A stretch of 50,232 nucleotides of DNA from Sphingomonas tagetis (GTDB lineage: Bacteria; Pseudomonadota; Alphaproteobacteria; Sphingomonadales; Sphingomonadaceae): assembly GCF_024211275.1 (NCBI RefSeq), contig NZ_JAMLDX010000025.1, forward strand, positions 1 to 50,232, in the 5' to 3' direction. A program made the position numbers and the translations under genes. The notes beneath the pieces were generated by a model. That model made no database searches, was not told the origin of the DNA, and worked only from the letters and a program-made list of their open reading frames with translations. The first letter of the stretch is position 1, and the number at the start of each line of letters is the position of its first letter. Shown here piece after piece: positions 35,378-44,077 of this stretch.

Positions 35378-36306
35378 GCGTCGCGACGGCGTGCGGTTTT
35401 GCGATAAGACGCCACGACGGTGTGACCGGCCATGTCCTCGGGGGCAGGCTGATCTGCCGCGCGAAGACCGGCGTATTTGGAAATTGCCCTTCCGACGATC
35501 GACGTATCGAGGAGCGTCTCGCCTAGGCCGAAGCGATGGCGAAGCTTGCGCTCTTCGACCGCACGGGCTGCCCAGGCGGTGTGCAGGCTGGAGACCGTCT
35601 CCCGCTCGATCACCACCACTTCCAGGTCGTAGAGCTCGGCGAGCATCCGTAGCGATTGCTCGCTCCAGTGGCTGACATGGTGTGGGGGCATATCTAGGAT
35701 GTTGTTCTGCGCGATACCGCACAGCCCTTCGTGATCCGGAACAGCTAAGACCAGCGTTCCGCCAGGCTTGAGCGCCTGAACACAGCCTTGAACGAAGCGG
35801 TGCGGATCAGTCACATGCTCCAGCACCTGAAACGATACGACACCGTCATAGGCTGCCGGATGCGCGGCGGCATGATCCTCAATTGTTTCTTTTAGCAATG
35901 TGATGCCAGCCTCCGCTGCGCGTCGAAACGCGGCATCACTGAATTCCAAGCCAGTATATCGATGCGTGCCAATGTAGGAGGCAAATGCCGCCTTCCCCGA
36001 CCCGACTTCTAAAATAGGGCCCTCAGCGGGCAACAAAGGCTTCGCTATGTCATATTCGGGCTTGGCAGTCGTATAATACCAGTCGAACTTCTGTAAGGTG
36101 TCGTAAAGGTCGCCCCCACCTGCGCTCGGCGGATGGAAAAACTTCAGGTCGCAACGATTGCAACAGATGTAACTGACATCTTCGCCGTGAAGATCGATAT
36201 TTATGCCGTAGCTCTTGAACCAGGCGCGGGTGAGTTTCTGTCCGTGAATGACTTCAACTAACGAAGTCTCATTCGTGAGACAAAGGGGGCAAGGTGCGGT
36301 CGTCAT
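35374..36306 (-). CDS. SAM-dependent methyltransferase with N-terminal zinc-ribbon-like motif
   Basis: The 310-aa protein opens with CPLC and, about 40 residues later, CCNRC, two Cys-x2-Cys pairs that could bind zinc. The methyltransferase domain follows: PILEVGSGKAAFASYI (motif I), YTGLEFSDAAFRRA, YDGVVSFQVLEHVTDPHRFVQGCVQALKPGGTLVLAVPD. HHVSHWSEQSLRMLAELYDLEVV near residue 205 is common in sugar methyltransferases of polysaccharide loci. A role in decorating the repeat unit is inferred. The stop overlaps the start of the downstream GT4 gene, and the wzx gene ends 5 bp upstream. Confidence 0.9.
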   Translation of the reverse strand: MTTAPCPLCLTNETSLVEVIHGQKLTRAWFKSYGINIDLHGEDVSYICCNRCDLKFFHPPSAGGGDLYDTLQKFDWYYTTAKPEYDIAKPLLPAEGPILEVGSGKAAFASYIGTHRYTGLEFSDAAFRRAAEAGITLLKETIEDHAAAHPAAYDGVVSFQVLEHVTDPHRFVQGCVQALKPGGTLVLAVPDHEGLCGIAQNNILDMPPHHVSHWSEQSLRMLAELYDLEVVVIERETVSSLHTAWAARAVEERKLRHRFGLGETLLDTSIVGRAISKYAGLRAADQPAPEDMAGHTVVASYRKTARRRDA

Positions 36307-36311
36307 GTAAT

Positions 36312-37664
36312 TCAGGTTCCTCTAACTTGCGCGGGTTCCATAATATCGTTCCTGAAGAATATCGCGTAGAGAACCGGTACGGCAAGCGTCCAAGCGATGA
36401 TCGTGGCGAGAACGACACCCTGCAAACCCAAAACATGTCCCAAAATAATTTTAGCAGGAATGGAAATAACGCAAAAACTAATGACGGCGAAGACTTGCGG
36501 TCGGATGATATGGCAGCCGTTCAAATACATCGAGGCAGTCGCCGCCGTAGCCTCGATTACCGACCAAATTCCATAGATTAAAACAAATGATATCGGGAGA
36601 ACTATTCGGCCTTCCGTCCACCGCGCGACGAGTGGAATGTGCACTAGGATTAGAAGCGAGACCAGGGTCAGCGCGAGCGCCGTGGCCCCGGCCAAGCTGA
36701 GTTTCAATGTACGGCGGATGAAAGTCCGGTCGCCACGGGCATGCGCGTCCGCATAGGCGCCCCACAAAGGTTGGGTGAGAATCTGGATTGGCATCGAGGC
36801 GAACTGAAAAAGTCGTTGTGCCACGGCGTAGGATGCAGCCAGTGCCGCGCCCATCGTGGACGATACGATCAGGAGGTCCGCTCCCCATCCCACCATGAAG
36901 CCGATTTGGAGCACGAAGAAGAGACCGCCGCTTTTCAGAATGTGCGGCGCTTCGGTTGCGATAGCTCCCCAACCCGCTCCAACGTCGAACAGCCCCTCCT
37001 TCCAGAGGGCGACCAGGAGGGGAAGGGCACTGATCGATTGCCCCGCCAGTGTGATCGCGAGCAGCATGGGAACGCCGGCGCGGTACTCTGCCGCGATGAT
37101 CAGCGAGAGGATTGCCACTACATTCGCGCACATGGAAGCAATATGGCCCCAGGCGGCACGCTGCAGCCCGAGCAACACCTTCTGAACTCCGCCTGCGAAG
37201 AGGACAGCACCGAAGCCCAAGGCAAACACCGTCCCGCCCGCCCTGGCTTCGCTGACGATAGCCGGATCCGTAAGGCGGAACATGCGAGCCCAGGGCACGA
37301 TCTGCGCCAAGCCTAGCATCACCACGGTGACGGTCACCCCGCAGCCGGCCACAATTAAAAGTCCAGAACTTATGGCTTGTCGGAGGTAGACGGAGTTTCC
37401 ACGCGCGGTCCGCTCGGCTGTCAGGTTTGTCAACGCGTTGCCCACGCCGAGGTCGAGGAAGCTTAGCATCGCCACAAAGCTCATGAGCGTCATCCACACG
37501 CCGAACCGGGCCGATCCCAGATATCCGATCGTATAGTGGACGCTGACGATCATGAGCAGCATGGAGATGCCCTTGCTGCCAAAATTGGCCAATGACGCAA
37601 GACCCGCGACCTTGAGGCGGGCGGCGTCGCGCCCTTCCCCGATATATCTGCTTAGCGAACGCAT
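36312..37664 (-). CDS. Wzx-type repeat-unit flippase (MOP superfamily)
   Basis: The 450-aa protein is hydrophobic throughout, with about 12-14 membrane segments and the N-terminal NFGSKGISMLLMIVSVHYTIGYLGSARFGVWMTLMS pattern. FLDLGVGNALTNLTAER, a segment found in most Wzx/MOP flippases, follows. Wzx turns the lipid-linked repeat unit to the periplasmic side. The ATG at 37664 is chosen; the frame opens earlier only with a TTG. It is the first gene of the reverse-strand run of seven genes that ends at 30141, so its promoter must lie in the 37.7-38.1 kb gap. Its 3' end is notably AT-rich. Confidence 0.92.
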   Translation of the reverse strand: MRSLSRYIGEGRDAARLKVAGLASLANFGSKGISMLLMIVSVHYTIGYLGSARFGVWMTLMSFVAMLSFLDLGVGNALTNLTAERTARGNSVYLRQAISSGLLIVAGCGVTVTVVMLGLAQIVPWARMFRLTDPAIVSEARAGGTVFALGFGAVLFAGGVQKVLLGLQRAAWGHIASMCANVVAILSLIIAAEYRAGVPMLLAITLAGQSISALPLLVALWKEGLFDVGAGWGAIATEAPHILKSGGLFFVLQIGFMVGWGADLLIVSSTMGAALAASYAVAQRLFQFASMPIQILTQPLWGAYADAHARGDRTFIRRTLKLSLAGATALALTLVSLLILVHIPLVARWTEGRIVLPISFVLIYGIWSVIEATAATASMYLNGCHIIRPQVFAVISFCVISIPAKIILGHVLGLQGVVLATIIAWTLAVPVLYAIFFRNDIMEPAQVRGT

Positions 37665-38091
37665 AATTGGGCGGCCGTGCAAATAAGATTATTGCGTCTG
37701 CTGGAATGGGTGTATCTCATGCAAAGAAGGCATCCTAGAGGTGAGCTGTCCCGGTATCTCGCGGGGCGGCGGTTGCGAATGTCGGATTGCGCCGCCATGA
37801 AAATCTCGGTCCGCAGCCGTAGATCGTTTACCGGGCCGCATTGCACTCGAAAAAGCCTGTCTTTGCGTAATAAGCGTTCATTCCAAAATCCGGCGTGAAC
37901 CGAGGTGGTTCGCCCAAGTTGCCGGCAGTCGGTTCTCAGGACGATAGCGCGGCGACGCATATTCGAGAGTGTTGCTGTCGTCTAGACGATGCGCAGCGGC
38001 TACATGCTGGCCATCGATGGTGTCAACGATGGGCTACCAACCCATGGAACAAAACAACCAGTAGGCAAACGATCGCCTGAACGCTATTGGG
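37665..38091. other. Divergent promoter region between wzx and the export operon
   Basis: This region of about 430 bp has no supported gene. Transcripts leave it in both directions: wzx to the left and the ligase/Wza/Wzc operon to the right. The 200 bp nearest wzx are relatively AT-rich. I see no clear sigma-70 hexamer pair and no strong palindrome, so any regulator site remains unidentified. Confidence 0.5.
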
Positions 38092-39468
38092 ATGCCTGCA
38101 ATGGGTTTCAGTCTCTCGCGTCGCCCCGGCGTCAATTTCATCATGCTGTGTCTCTTGCTCGCTGCGTTGTGGTTCGCAGGTGGAGCGTCGCGCGGTAATG
38201 TCTCGGCGCAGATCATCGTGCGGGCAGCAGCGTTTGGGGCGTTGATCGCCATGATCGTGTTCGGGCAACGGCCGGGCCTTGCTTCGGCCAGGGCGGTGTG
38301 GATATTCATGGGCGCCGCACTTGCGATCGCAGTGATCCAACTGCTACCGTTACCCGAAGACCTTTGGCGTTCGCTTCCCGCTCGTGATATCGTTGCCGAG
38401 GTTCCTGTGGCGGGTGCAACGCGCACCTGGTCGCAGATGCCCGGAGGAACCCTGAACGCACTCATTGGGCTTGTCGTCCCGCTAGTCGTTCTTGCGCTTA
38501 CGTCGGCCCTAGCGAAGAATGAGAGCGAATGGCTGCCGACCGTCTGTCTCGGGTTAGCCGCAGCGTCGATGGTGCTTGGAGTGATGCAGTTTTCCGGGGC
38601 AGGCTTCGACAACCCGCTTCTTAACGACACCCCGGGCAGCGTCAGCGGTATGTTCGCCAACCGCAACCATTATGCGCTGTTGCTGGCGCTGGGCTGCCTG
38701 CTTGTGCCAGTCTGGATATTTCGCGAGCATCGTCCGATGCGATGGCGCGGTGGCGCGGGCCTCAGCCTGATGCTGTTATTCGCCCTGACGATCCTCGCCA
38801 GCGGCTCTCGGGTTGGCATGGTAGTAGGGGCCTTGGCGGTCGGCATTGCCGGCATCCTGTCATGGCCCGAACTTCGACGCGAACTTCGGCAAGCCCCGCG
38901 CTGGGTTTTTCCGGCGATCGTCGTTGCCGTCCCTGCCCTCCTCATATCGGCGATCTTGGCCAGCGTGGCTGCCGATCGGGCGGTGTCCATCCAGCGCGTC
39001 CTTTCGCTCGATGCCGGACAGGACCTGCGCGGTCGCGTGCTGCCGATCATATGGGACATGACCCGTGCCAATTTTCCGGCTGGAACCGGTCTGGGGACCT
39101 TCGATCAGATGTTTCGCGCCAGCGAGCCGCTCGATCTGCTGAAGCCGACTTACCTGAACCAAGCGCACAACGACTTTCTAGAGGTGGTGCTGGACGCTGG
39201 CCTACCTGGACTGTTGCTGCTGTCCGCAGCGCTCGTCTGGTGGGGGTGGGCAACCGGCCGGGCCTGGCGCGCACCGATGAACCGTGAGACTATGCTCCCG
39301 CGGGTGGGGTCGGCGATGTTGTTGCTCGTCATGATTGCCAGCGTGTTTGACTATCCCGCCAGGACGCCGTTGATCATGGCGATGGTGGTGATTGCTGCGG
39401 TCTGGCTCTCGGCGCACCCAGATAAAGACCGTAGCTCGGCTTTACCTGGCTCGAGGCAGCTTCTATAG
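38092..39468 (+). CDS. O-antigen ligase / polymerase family membrane protein (Wzy_C type)
   Basis: The 458-aa protein has about 10-12 membrane helices. The O-antigen ligase-like signature lies in GMFANRNHYALLLALGCLL (N-R-N-H), the following ILASGSRVGMVVG segment, and GTGLGTFDQMFR...LNQAHNDFLEVVLDAGLPGLLLL (H-N-D). Members either ligate glycans or polymerise them. With another Wzy-like protein in the same locus, the division of labour is unclear. This one heads the export operon (39 bp to the Wza-type gene), which could make it the real EPS polymerase. Confidence 0.88.
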   Translation: MPAMGFSLSRRPGVNFIMLCLLLAALWFAGGASRGNVSAQIIVRAAAFGALIAMIVFGQRPGLASARAVWIFMGAALAIAVIQLLPLPEDLWRSLPARDIVAEVPVAGATRTWSQMPGGTLNALIGLVVPLVVLALTSALAKNESEWLPTVCLGLAAASMVLGVMQFSGAGFDNPLLNDTPGSVSGMFANRNHYALLLALGCLLVPVWIFREHRPMRWRGGAGLSLMLLFALTILASGSRVGMVVGALAVGIAGILSWPELRRELRQAPRWVFPAIVVAVPALLISAILASVAADRAVSIQRVLSLDAGQDLRGRVLPIIWDMTRANFPAGTGLGTFDQMFRASEPLDLLKPTYLNQAHNDFLEVVLDAGLPGLLLLSAALVWWGWATGRAWRAPMNRETMLPRVGSAMLLLVMIASVFDYPARTPLIMAMVVIAAVWLSAHPDKDRSSALPGSRQLL

Positions 39469-39507
39469 CTGCCGGAAGTTTCAAATTCCTGGAATAATCC
39501 CGAACGC

Positions 39508-40218
39508 ATGCGAAAAATCTGTATCGCGCTTCTGATCGTCGTTGCCTTGTCGGCATGCGCCCGGAACGAACCCTTAGTTTCTACCGGGCGACTGACCGTC
39601 GTTCAGGACAGCGCTACGCTGCCTGCCCCGGTCCGACAGGATCTTATCACTGCTGACCGCCCGGCACTGATTGGCCCGCTCGACACGATCCAAGTCGACG
39701 TATTCAATGTTCCGGATCTCAGCCGGGAGATGCAAGTCGATGCCAGCGGTCGGATCGCCATGCCGCTGGTCGGCACGATCGACGCTCGCGGGAAGACGGC
39801 GCAGGAGCTGGCGGTGATGGTGGAGGCCGCGCTGCGCGGTCGCTATGTCCGCAACCCAGAAGTCACCGTTAATATCAAGAGTTCGGTCAGCCAGGTGGTG
39901 ACCATCGACGGGCAGGTGATCGAGCCGGGGCTTTATCCCGTGACGAATCAGATGACGTTGTTGCGCGCGATAGCGTCGGCAAAGGGTATGAATGAGTTCG
40001 CTCGCACCGAAGAAGTGGTGATCTTGCGCACCGTGGAAGGGCGCAAGATGGCGGGTCTTTATAATATCGAGGCGATCCGCCGCGGAGCTTATGACGATCC
40101 TCCCATCTACGCCAATGACGTCATCGTTGTCGGCGACTCTCCCCAGCGCCGGCTGTTCCGCGATTTCGTTTCGCTGGCACCGCTTCTCGCCGCACCGCTG
40201 ATCGCGGTTTTCCAGTAA
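39508..40218 (+). CDS. Wza-type polysaccharide export lipoprotein
   Basis: The 236-aa protein begins with a lipoprotein signal (ALLIVVALSAC, acylated Cys at about residue 17). A Poly_export/SLBB-type domain follows: IGPLDTIQVDVFNVPDLSREMQVDASGRIAMPLVGTIDARGKT (about residues 52-95), NPEVTVNIKSSVSQVVTIDGQVIEPGLYPVTNQMTLLRAIASAKGM, and YANDVIVVGDSPQRRLFRDF. It forms or contributes to the outer-membrane/periplasmic export channel. It is shorter than E. coli Wza, with one SLBB-like unit, as in GelD-like proteins of sphingomonads. The Wzc-type kinase gene starts 11 bp later, so they are one operon. Confidence 0.93.
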   Translation: MRKICIALLIVVALSACARNEPLVSTGRLTVVQDSATLPAPVRQDLITADRPALIGPLDTIQVDVFNVPDLSREMQVDASGRIAMPLVGTIDARGKTAQELAVMVEAALRGRYVRNPEVTVNIKSSVSQVVTIDGQVIEPGLYPVTNQMTLLRAIASAKGMNEFARTEEVVILRTVEGRKMAGLYNIEAIRRGAYDDPPIYANDVIVVGDSPQRRLFRDFVSLAPLLAAPLIAVFQ

Positions 40219-40229
40219 GGCTTTCTCAA

Positions 40230-42434
40230 ATGAATTCGGCCACCATAAATTCCGGCGGCGCCGTCGCCTTGTCAGGGTATCAGCCCTATCCCCAAGGGGT
40301 CGGCATGCCGCTGGTCCGGCATTATGTGCAGGCCGCGCTGCGCTGGCGGTGGGTCATTATCGGGATCACGGTCGCCTGTCTTCTGATTGGCCTTGTGGGC
40401 ACCTTGCTCATGACGCCGAAATATACTGCAGTGGCGACGGTGGAGATCGCCCGTGATGCTAGCAAGGTTACCGATTTTCAGGGCGTCGAGCGCGAAACGA
40501 GTGCGTTCGATCAAGAATTCTATCAGACACAATATGGTCTGCTTCGCTCGCGCGCCTTGGCTGAGAGGATCGCCGTCCAGCTGCGCCTACTCGATGATCC
40601 CAAATTTTTCGAACTGTTCAAGGTAGCCAGCGACGCGCCGGCCTTCCGACTAGTTAACGGTCGCTATCCTGCTACGGGCCGGAGCGAACGCCAGCGCGTG
40701 GCCGGCGGGATCCTGCTGGGGAATGTATCGGTCAAACCGACTCGCCTGTCGCGACTGGTCGAGATCGGTTTTACCAGTGCTGACCCCGCCTTCTCTGCAC
40801 GCGTCGCAAATGCCTGGGCCGACAATTTCATCACGACCAACTTGGAGCGCAAGGTTCAGGCGACATCCTATGGCCGTAACCTGTTGCAGCGTCAGCTGGC
40901 GCAGCAGAAGCAGCGCCTCGACGAAAGTCAGCGGCAGCTTGTTGCCTACGCGTCGCAACAGCAGATCATTAACCTGCCGGCACAGGGCGGTGGGTCGACC
41001 GGGCCCGCGACGGTCGAGCGCTCGATCGTCGCGGACGATCTAGCGGCGATCAATGCATCGCTCGCGCGGGCAACTGCCGAACGTATCCAAGCGGAAGCGC
41101 GTGCGCGCGCGAATGGCGGCGCCGGCGCATCGGCGGAAGCCTTGCGAAATCCGGCGATTAACAGTTTGCGCCAGCGGCGCGCCGAGCACGCTGCCGAATA
41201 TGAGCGGTTGATGGTACAGTTCGAGCCGGAATATCCGGCTGCCAAGGCCATTAAGGCGCAGATCGATCAGCTCGATCGGTCGATTGGTCGTGAAGAGGGG
41301 CGCGTATTGGGGTCAATCCAGGCCGATTACCGCGAGGCGGTGCAGCGCGAAGCAGCACTAGCTGCTCGGGTCGATCAGCTAAAGGCGAGCTATCTCGACA
41401 ACCGGCGACGCAGCATCCAGTACAATATGTATCAGCAAGAAGTGGATACGAACCGGGCGTTGTATGATGGTTTGCTACAGCGATATAAAGAAATCGGCGT
41501 CGCTGGCGGCGTCGGCGTCAATAACGTCTCGGTTGTCGATACGGCTGATGTTCCCCAGCGCCCGTCCAGCCCGCGCATGCTCCTCAATCTTGCCATCGCG
41601 CTGCTCGCCGGCTTGGGCCTAGGTGCGCTTGCTGCGTTGGTTCTAGAGCATATGGACGAGGCAATCGCGGATCCGATGGAGGTCCAACGACTGCTTGGTC
41701 TGCCGCTACTGGGGTCCGTCCCCAAGGTCGTTGACGGCACCACGCCGCGCGATGCGTTGCTCGATCGCAAGTCGGACCTCGTCGATGCGTATTTGGCGAT
41801 CAACACCAACCTCGGCTTCACGACCGAGCACGGCGTGCCCCGGTCCTTCTCGGTCACCTCGACGCGACCTGCAGAAGGCAAGTCGACGACCGCGCTTGCG
41901 CTTGCGACGATGTTGGCGCGTGCCGGCAGACGTACCATCCTGATCGATGGCGACATGCGCTCACCCTCCGTTCACCATTTGGGTGGTGTGGACCACGAAA
42001 AAGGGCTCAGCAACTTTCTGGCTGGTGACGATAATATCGACGCGCTGACGTTCCCGATGCGCGATCTCGATTTCACTGCAATGTCAGCAGGCCCGATCCC
42101 TCCCAATGCGGCAGAGTTGTTGACAGGCGATCGTCTTAGCGTGCTCATCAACCGGTTACTCGAACGGTTCGATCATGTGGTGATCGACAGCCCGCCAGTC
42201 ATGGGCCTTGCCGACGCACCGCTGATAGCGAGCCGGGTCGAAGGCGTAGTTTATGCGGTGGAGTCGCACGGGATCCGCTCGAGCTTGGTCAAGACTGCCC
42301 TCGGCCGCCTTGCCGCCGCAAACGCTCGCATCTTTGGTGGCGTGCTCACCAAGTTCGAGGCGCGCAAGACGCACTATGGCTATGGCTATGAGTATGGCTA
42401 CGGCTACGGCCGCGCCAAGGACGTAAAGGCGTAA
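40230..42434 (+). CDS. Wzc-type polysaccharide co-polymerase with BY-kinase domain
   Basis: The 734-aa inner-membrane protein fuses a Wzz chain-length domain to a bacterial tyrosine kinase. The Wzz part has an N-terminal membrane helix (WVIIGITVACLLIGLVGTLLM), a long periplasmic coiled-coil region (about residues 220-400) and a second helix (MLLNLAIALLAGLGLGALAALV, about 450-471). The kinase part has Walker A RPAEGKSTTA (K551), Walker A' ILIDGDMRSP and Walker B HVVIDSPPV. The tail carries six alternating tyrosines (Y716-Y726), the autophosphorylation cluster. Phosphorylation cycling sets polymer length and export. In many sphingan producers the two halves are separate proteins; here they are fused. 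Confidence 0.95.
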   Translation: MNSATINSGGAVALSGYQPYPQGVGMPLVRHYVQAALRWRWVIIGITVACLLIGLVGTLLMTPKYTAVATVEIARDASKVTDFQGVERETSAFDQEFYQTQYGLLRSRALAERIAVQLRLLDDPKFFELFKVASDAPAFRLVNGRYPATGRSERQRVAGGILLGNVSVKPTRLSRLVEIGFTSADPAFSARVANAWADNFITTNLERKVQATSYGRNLLQRQLAQQKQRLDESQRQLVAYASQQQIINLPAQGGGSTGPATVERSIVADDLAAINASLARATAERIQAEARARANGGAGASAEALRNPAINSLRQRRAEHAAEYERLMVQFEPEYPAAKAIKAQIDQLDRSIGREEGRVLGSIQADYREAVQREAALAARVDQLKASYLDNRRRSIQYNMYQQEVDTNRALYDGLLQRYKEIGVAGGVGVNNVSVVDTADVPQRPSSPRMLLNLAIALLAGLGLGALAALVLEHMDEAIADPMEVQRLLGLPLLGSVPKVVDGTTPRDALLDRKSDLVDAYLAINTNLGFTTEHGVPRSFSVTSTRPAEGKSTTALALATMLARAGRRTILIDGDMRSPSVHHLGGVDHEKGLSNFLAGDDNIDALTFPMRDLDFTAMSAGPIPPNAAELLTGDRLSVLINRLLERFDHVVIDSPPVMGLADAPLIASRVEGVVYAVESHGIRSSLVKTALGRLAAANARIFGGVLTKFEARKTHYGYGYEYGYGYGRAKDVKA

Positions 42435-42446
42435 CCGGTAGTCGCC

Positions 42447-43664
42447 ATGTCCTGTCGTCGCGATCTCGCGCGCCGCTCGCCCAAGGAATGGGCGGTTCGC
42501 CTCGCGCTGGCCGCGGTGGCCGCAGTGTTTGGCTTTTACAGTGCGACCTTCTCCATAGCGCAGGAGGTGGTGAAGCGCGATCCGGCGCTGGCCTATCGTC
42601 TTGCGCCCTATGACGGGCGGATGACCGCCGCCTATGCGATGTCGCTTGCCGGGCCCAGAGCAACGCCGGGGGATCGTGTCCGCGCCGATGTCCTTGCAAA
42701 ACGTGCACTCCAACAGGACCCGACGGCGGTTGCAGCGGTGACGACGCTGGGCGTGAATGCTGATTTTCGTGGCGACAAGGCGGCGGCGCGCCGCTATTTC
42801 GCCTATGCGCAAAAGCTGTCGCGGCGTGACCTGCCAACACAGCTGTTCATGATTGAGGATGCGGTGCAACGCGGCGATATACCGGGAGCGTTACACCACT
42901 ATGACATTACTCTGCGCGTCTCGCCACAGCTCAGCGAAATGCTCTACCCGGTGCTGGCATCAGCAAGCGAAGATCCGTCGATCCGCGCTGCCTTGGTCAA
43001 GACGCTCGCCGGCAAGCCCGCATGGGGAAGCAGCTTCATCGATTACGCCGCTGGTCACGGATCCAATCCGCAGGCCACCATCGACCTGCTCTCAGCCGTC
43101 CACCGCGCCGGAGTCGCGGTGCCTGAAAGAGCGCATGCCAATGTAGTCAATGCGCTGCTCGCCGCAGGACAGGCGGATGCGGCCTGGAAATATTATGCCG
43201 CGATCCGCCCCGGCTCCGATCGCCGCCGCTCGCGCAATCCGCAGTTTCTCCATACGATTGAGACACCGTCGCAGTTGGATTGGAACCCCGTCAACGAAGG
43301 CGGGCTGAGCACCGGCATTCAAACTGGGATTTTCGATTTCGCCGCCCCTTCAAGTGTCGGTGGGCCGATGCTTCAGCAGTGGCAGTTGCTTATCCCGGGC
43401 ATCTATCGTCTGAGCGTGCACAGCATCGGCATCGAGCAGGCGAAGGGTGCCCTCCCCTATTGGACGCTACGCTGCATGGATGGGCGAGAGCTCGGGCGGA
43501 TCGACGTGCCGAATTCGAATGTGAGCAACGGTAATTCTTCGGGCATGTTCAGCGTCCCGAAAGGCTGCCCGGCGCAGACCCTGATCTTGATGGCGCGACC
43601 GTCGGATGCAGTGTCTGGCTTGTCAGGGCAGATCGATAGGGTCACTTTGGCGCCGGCGCGATAA
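42447..43664 (+). CDS. TPR-like, membrane-anchored protein of the EPS export operon, unknown function
   Basis: The 405-aa protein lies 12 bp after the Wzc-type gene. An N-terminal hydrophobic stretch (about residues 18-34, RLALAAVAAVFGFYSATFS) can anchor it, with the bulk in the periplasm. Helical, alanine-rich repeats (about residues 65-240, with ADVLAKRALQQDPTAVAAVTTLG and AARRYFAYAQKLSRRD) resemble TPR units. The last 130 or so residues look beta-rich (LDWNPVNEGGLSTGIQ...GIYRLSVHSIGI...) and could be a carbohydrate-binding-like domain. I do not recognise the family. Position suggests a scaffold or accessory in polymer assembly. Confidence 0.75.
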   Translation: MSCRRDLARRSPKEWAVRLALAAVAAVFGFYSATFSIAQEVVKRDPALAYRLAPYDGRMTAAYAMSLAGPRATPGDRVRADVLAKRALQQDPTAVAAVTTLGVNADFRGDKAAARRYFAYAQKLSRRDLPTQLFMIEDAVQRGDIPGALHHYDITLRVSPQLSEMLYPVLASASEDPSIRAALVKTLAGKPAWGSSFIDYAAGHGSNPQATIDLLSAVHRAGVAVPERAHANVVNALLAAGQADAAWKYYAAIRPGSDRRRSRNPQFLHTIETPSQLDWNPVNEGGLSTGIQTGIFDFAAPSSVGGPMLQQWQLLIPGIYRLSVHSIGIEQAKGALPYWTLRCMDGRELGRIDVPNSNVSNGNSSGMFSVPKGCPAQTLILMARPSDAVSGLSGQIDRVTLAPAR

Positions 43665-43675
43665 AGGGGGTTAGG

Positions 43676-44077
43676 GTGCGCGTTGCTATGCTGGTCGCTC
43701 TGAGCCTCGCGCTGACGACGTCGCCTGCGATTGCGCTGCTGCGTTCGTCTCAGAGCAGTGCCTCCACCGGAGACAGCCAAAGCGACGAGAATGCAGGCGT
43801 CCCGCAGCAGCAACAGCAGCAGACGCCGCTCCAGACTAATCAGGCTGGCCGCACCGCGCGGTCCTCTGTCGGACAGGCCGGCCAGCGCCAGACCCGCGAC
43901 ACGGTGGCCGAGCAGGCGGGCATCAAGCCGATGGCGCGGATTGTGAGCCGGATCCAGAACCGCGTGCAGAACCGCATCCGCAACCGGATCGACCGCAACT
44001 TCAGTCCAAAGGCGAATGCGACCGATCCTTTCGTCGTTGCCGAGGACCAGGTACGCAAGAGCGGCCGCCCGCGATAA
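43676..44077 (+). CDS. Secreted Gln/Ser-rich protein with Arg-Ile-Gln-Asn repeats, unknown function
   Basis: A GTG start 11 bp after the TPR-like gene gives 133 aa. A signal peptide (MRVAMLVALSLALTTSPAIA) is followed by a disordered Ser/Gln/Asp region with a QQQQQQ run. A basic stretch of heptad-like repeats, RIVSRIQNRVQNRIRNRIDRNF (shown here only in part: R-I-Q-N-R-V-Q-N-R-I-R-N-R), precedes the tail. The basic face could bind an acidic polysaccharide, which is inference. No family recognised. It is the last gene of the export operon. Confidence 0.7.
   Translation: MRVAMLVALSLALTTSPAIALLRSSQSSASTGDSQSDENAGVPQQQQQQTPLQTNQAGRTARSSVGQAGQRQTRDTVAEQAGIKPMARIVSRIQNRVQNRIRNRIDRNFSPKANATDPFVVAEDQVRKSGRPR

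Noticed and set aside
38023..38666. Reverse-strand frames opposite the ligase-type gene
   Set aside because: Antisense shadows; the forward protein has clear membrane helices and the ligase signature.
43788..43830. Gln-codon run (cagcagcaacagcagcag) considered as a repeat or CRISPR-like array
   Set aside because: It is a coding poly-Gln tract within the secreted Gln-rich protein. No regularly spaced repeats with unique spacers occur anywhere in the window.
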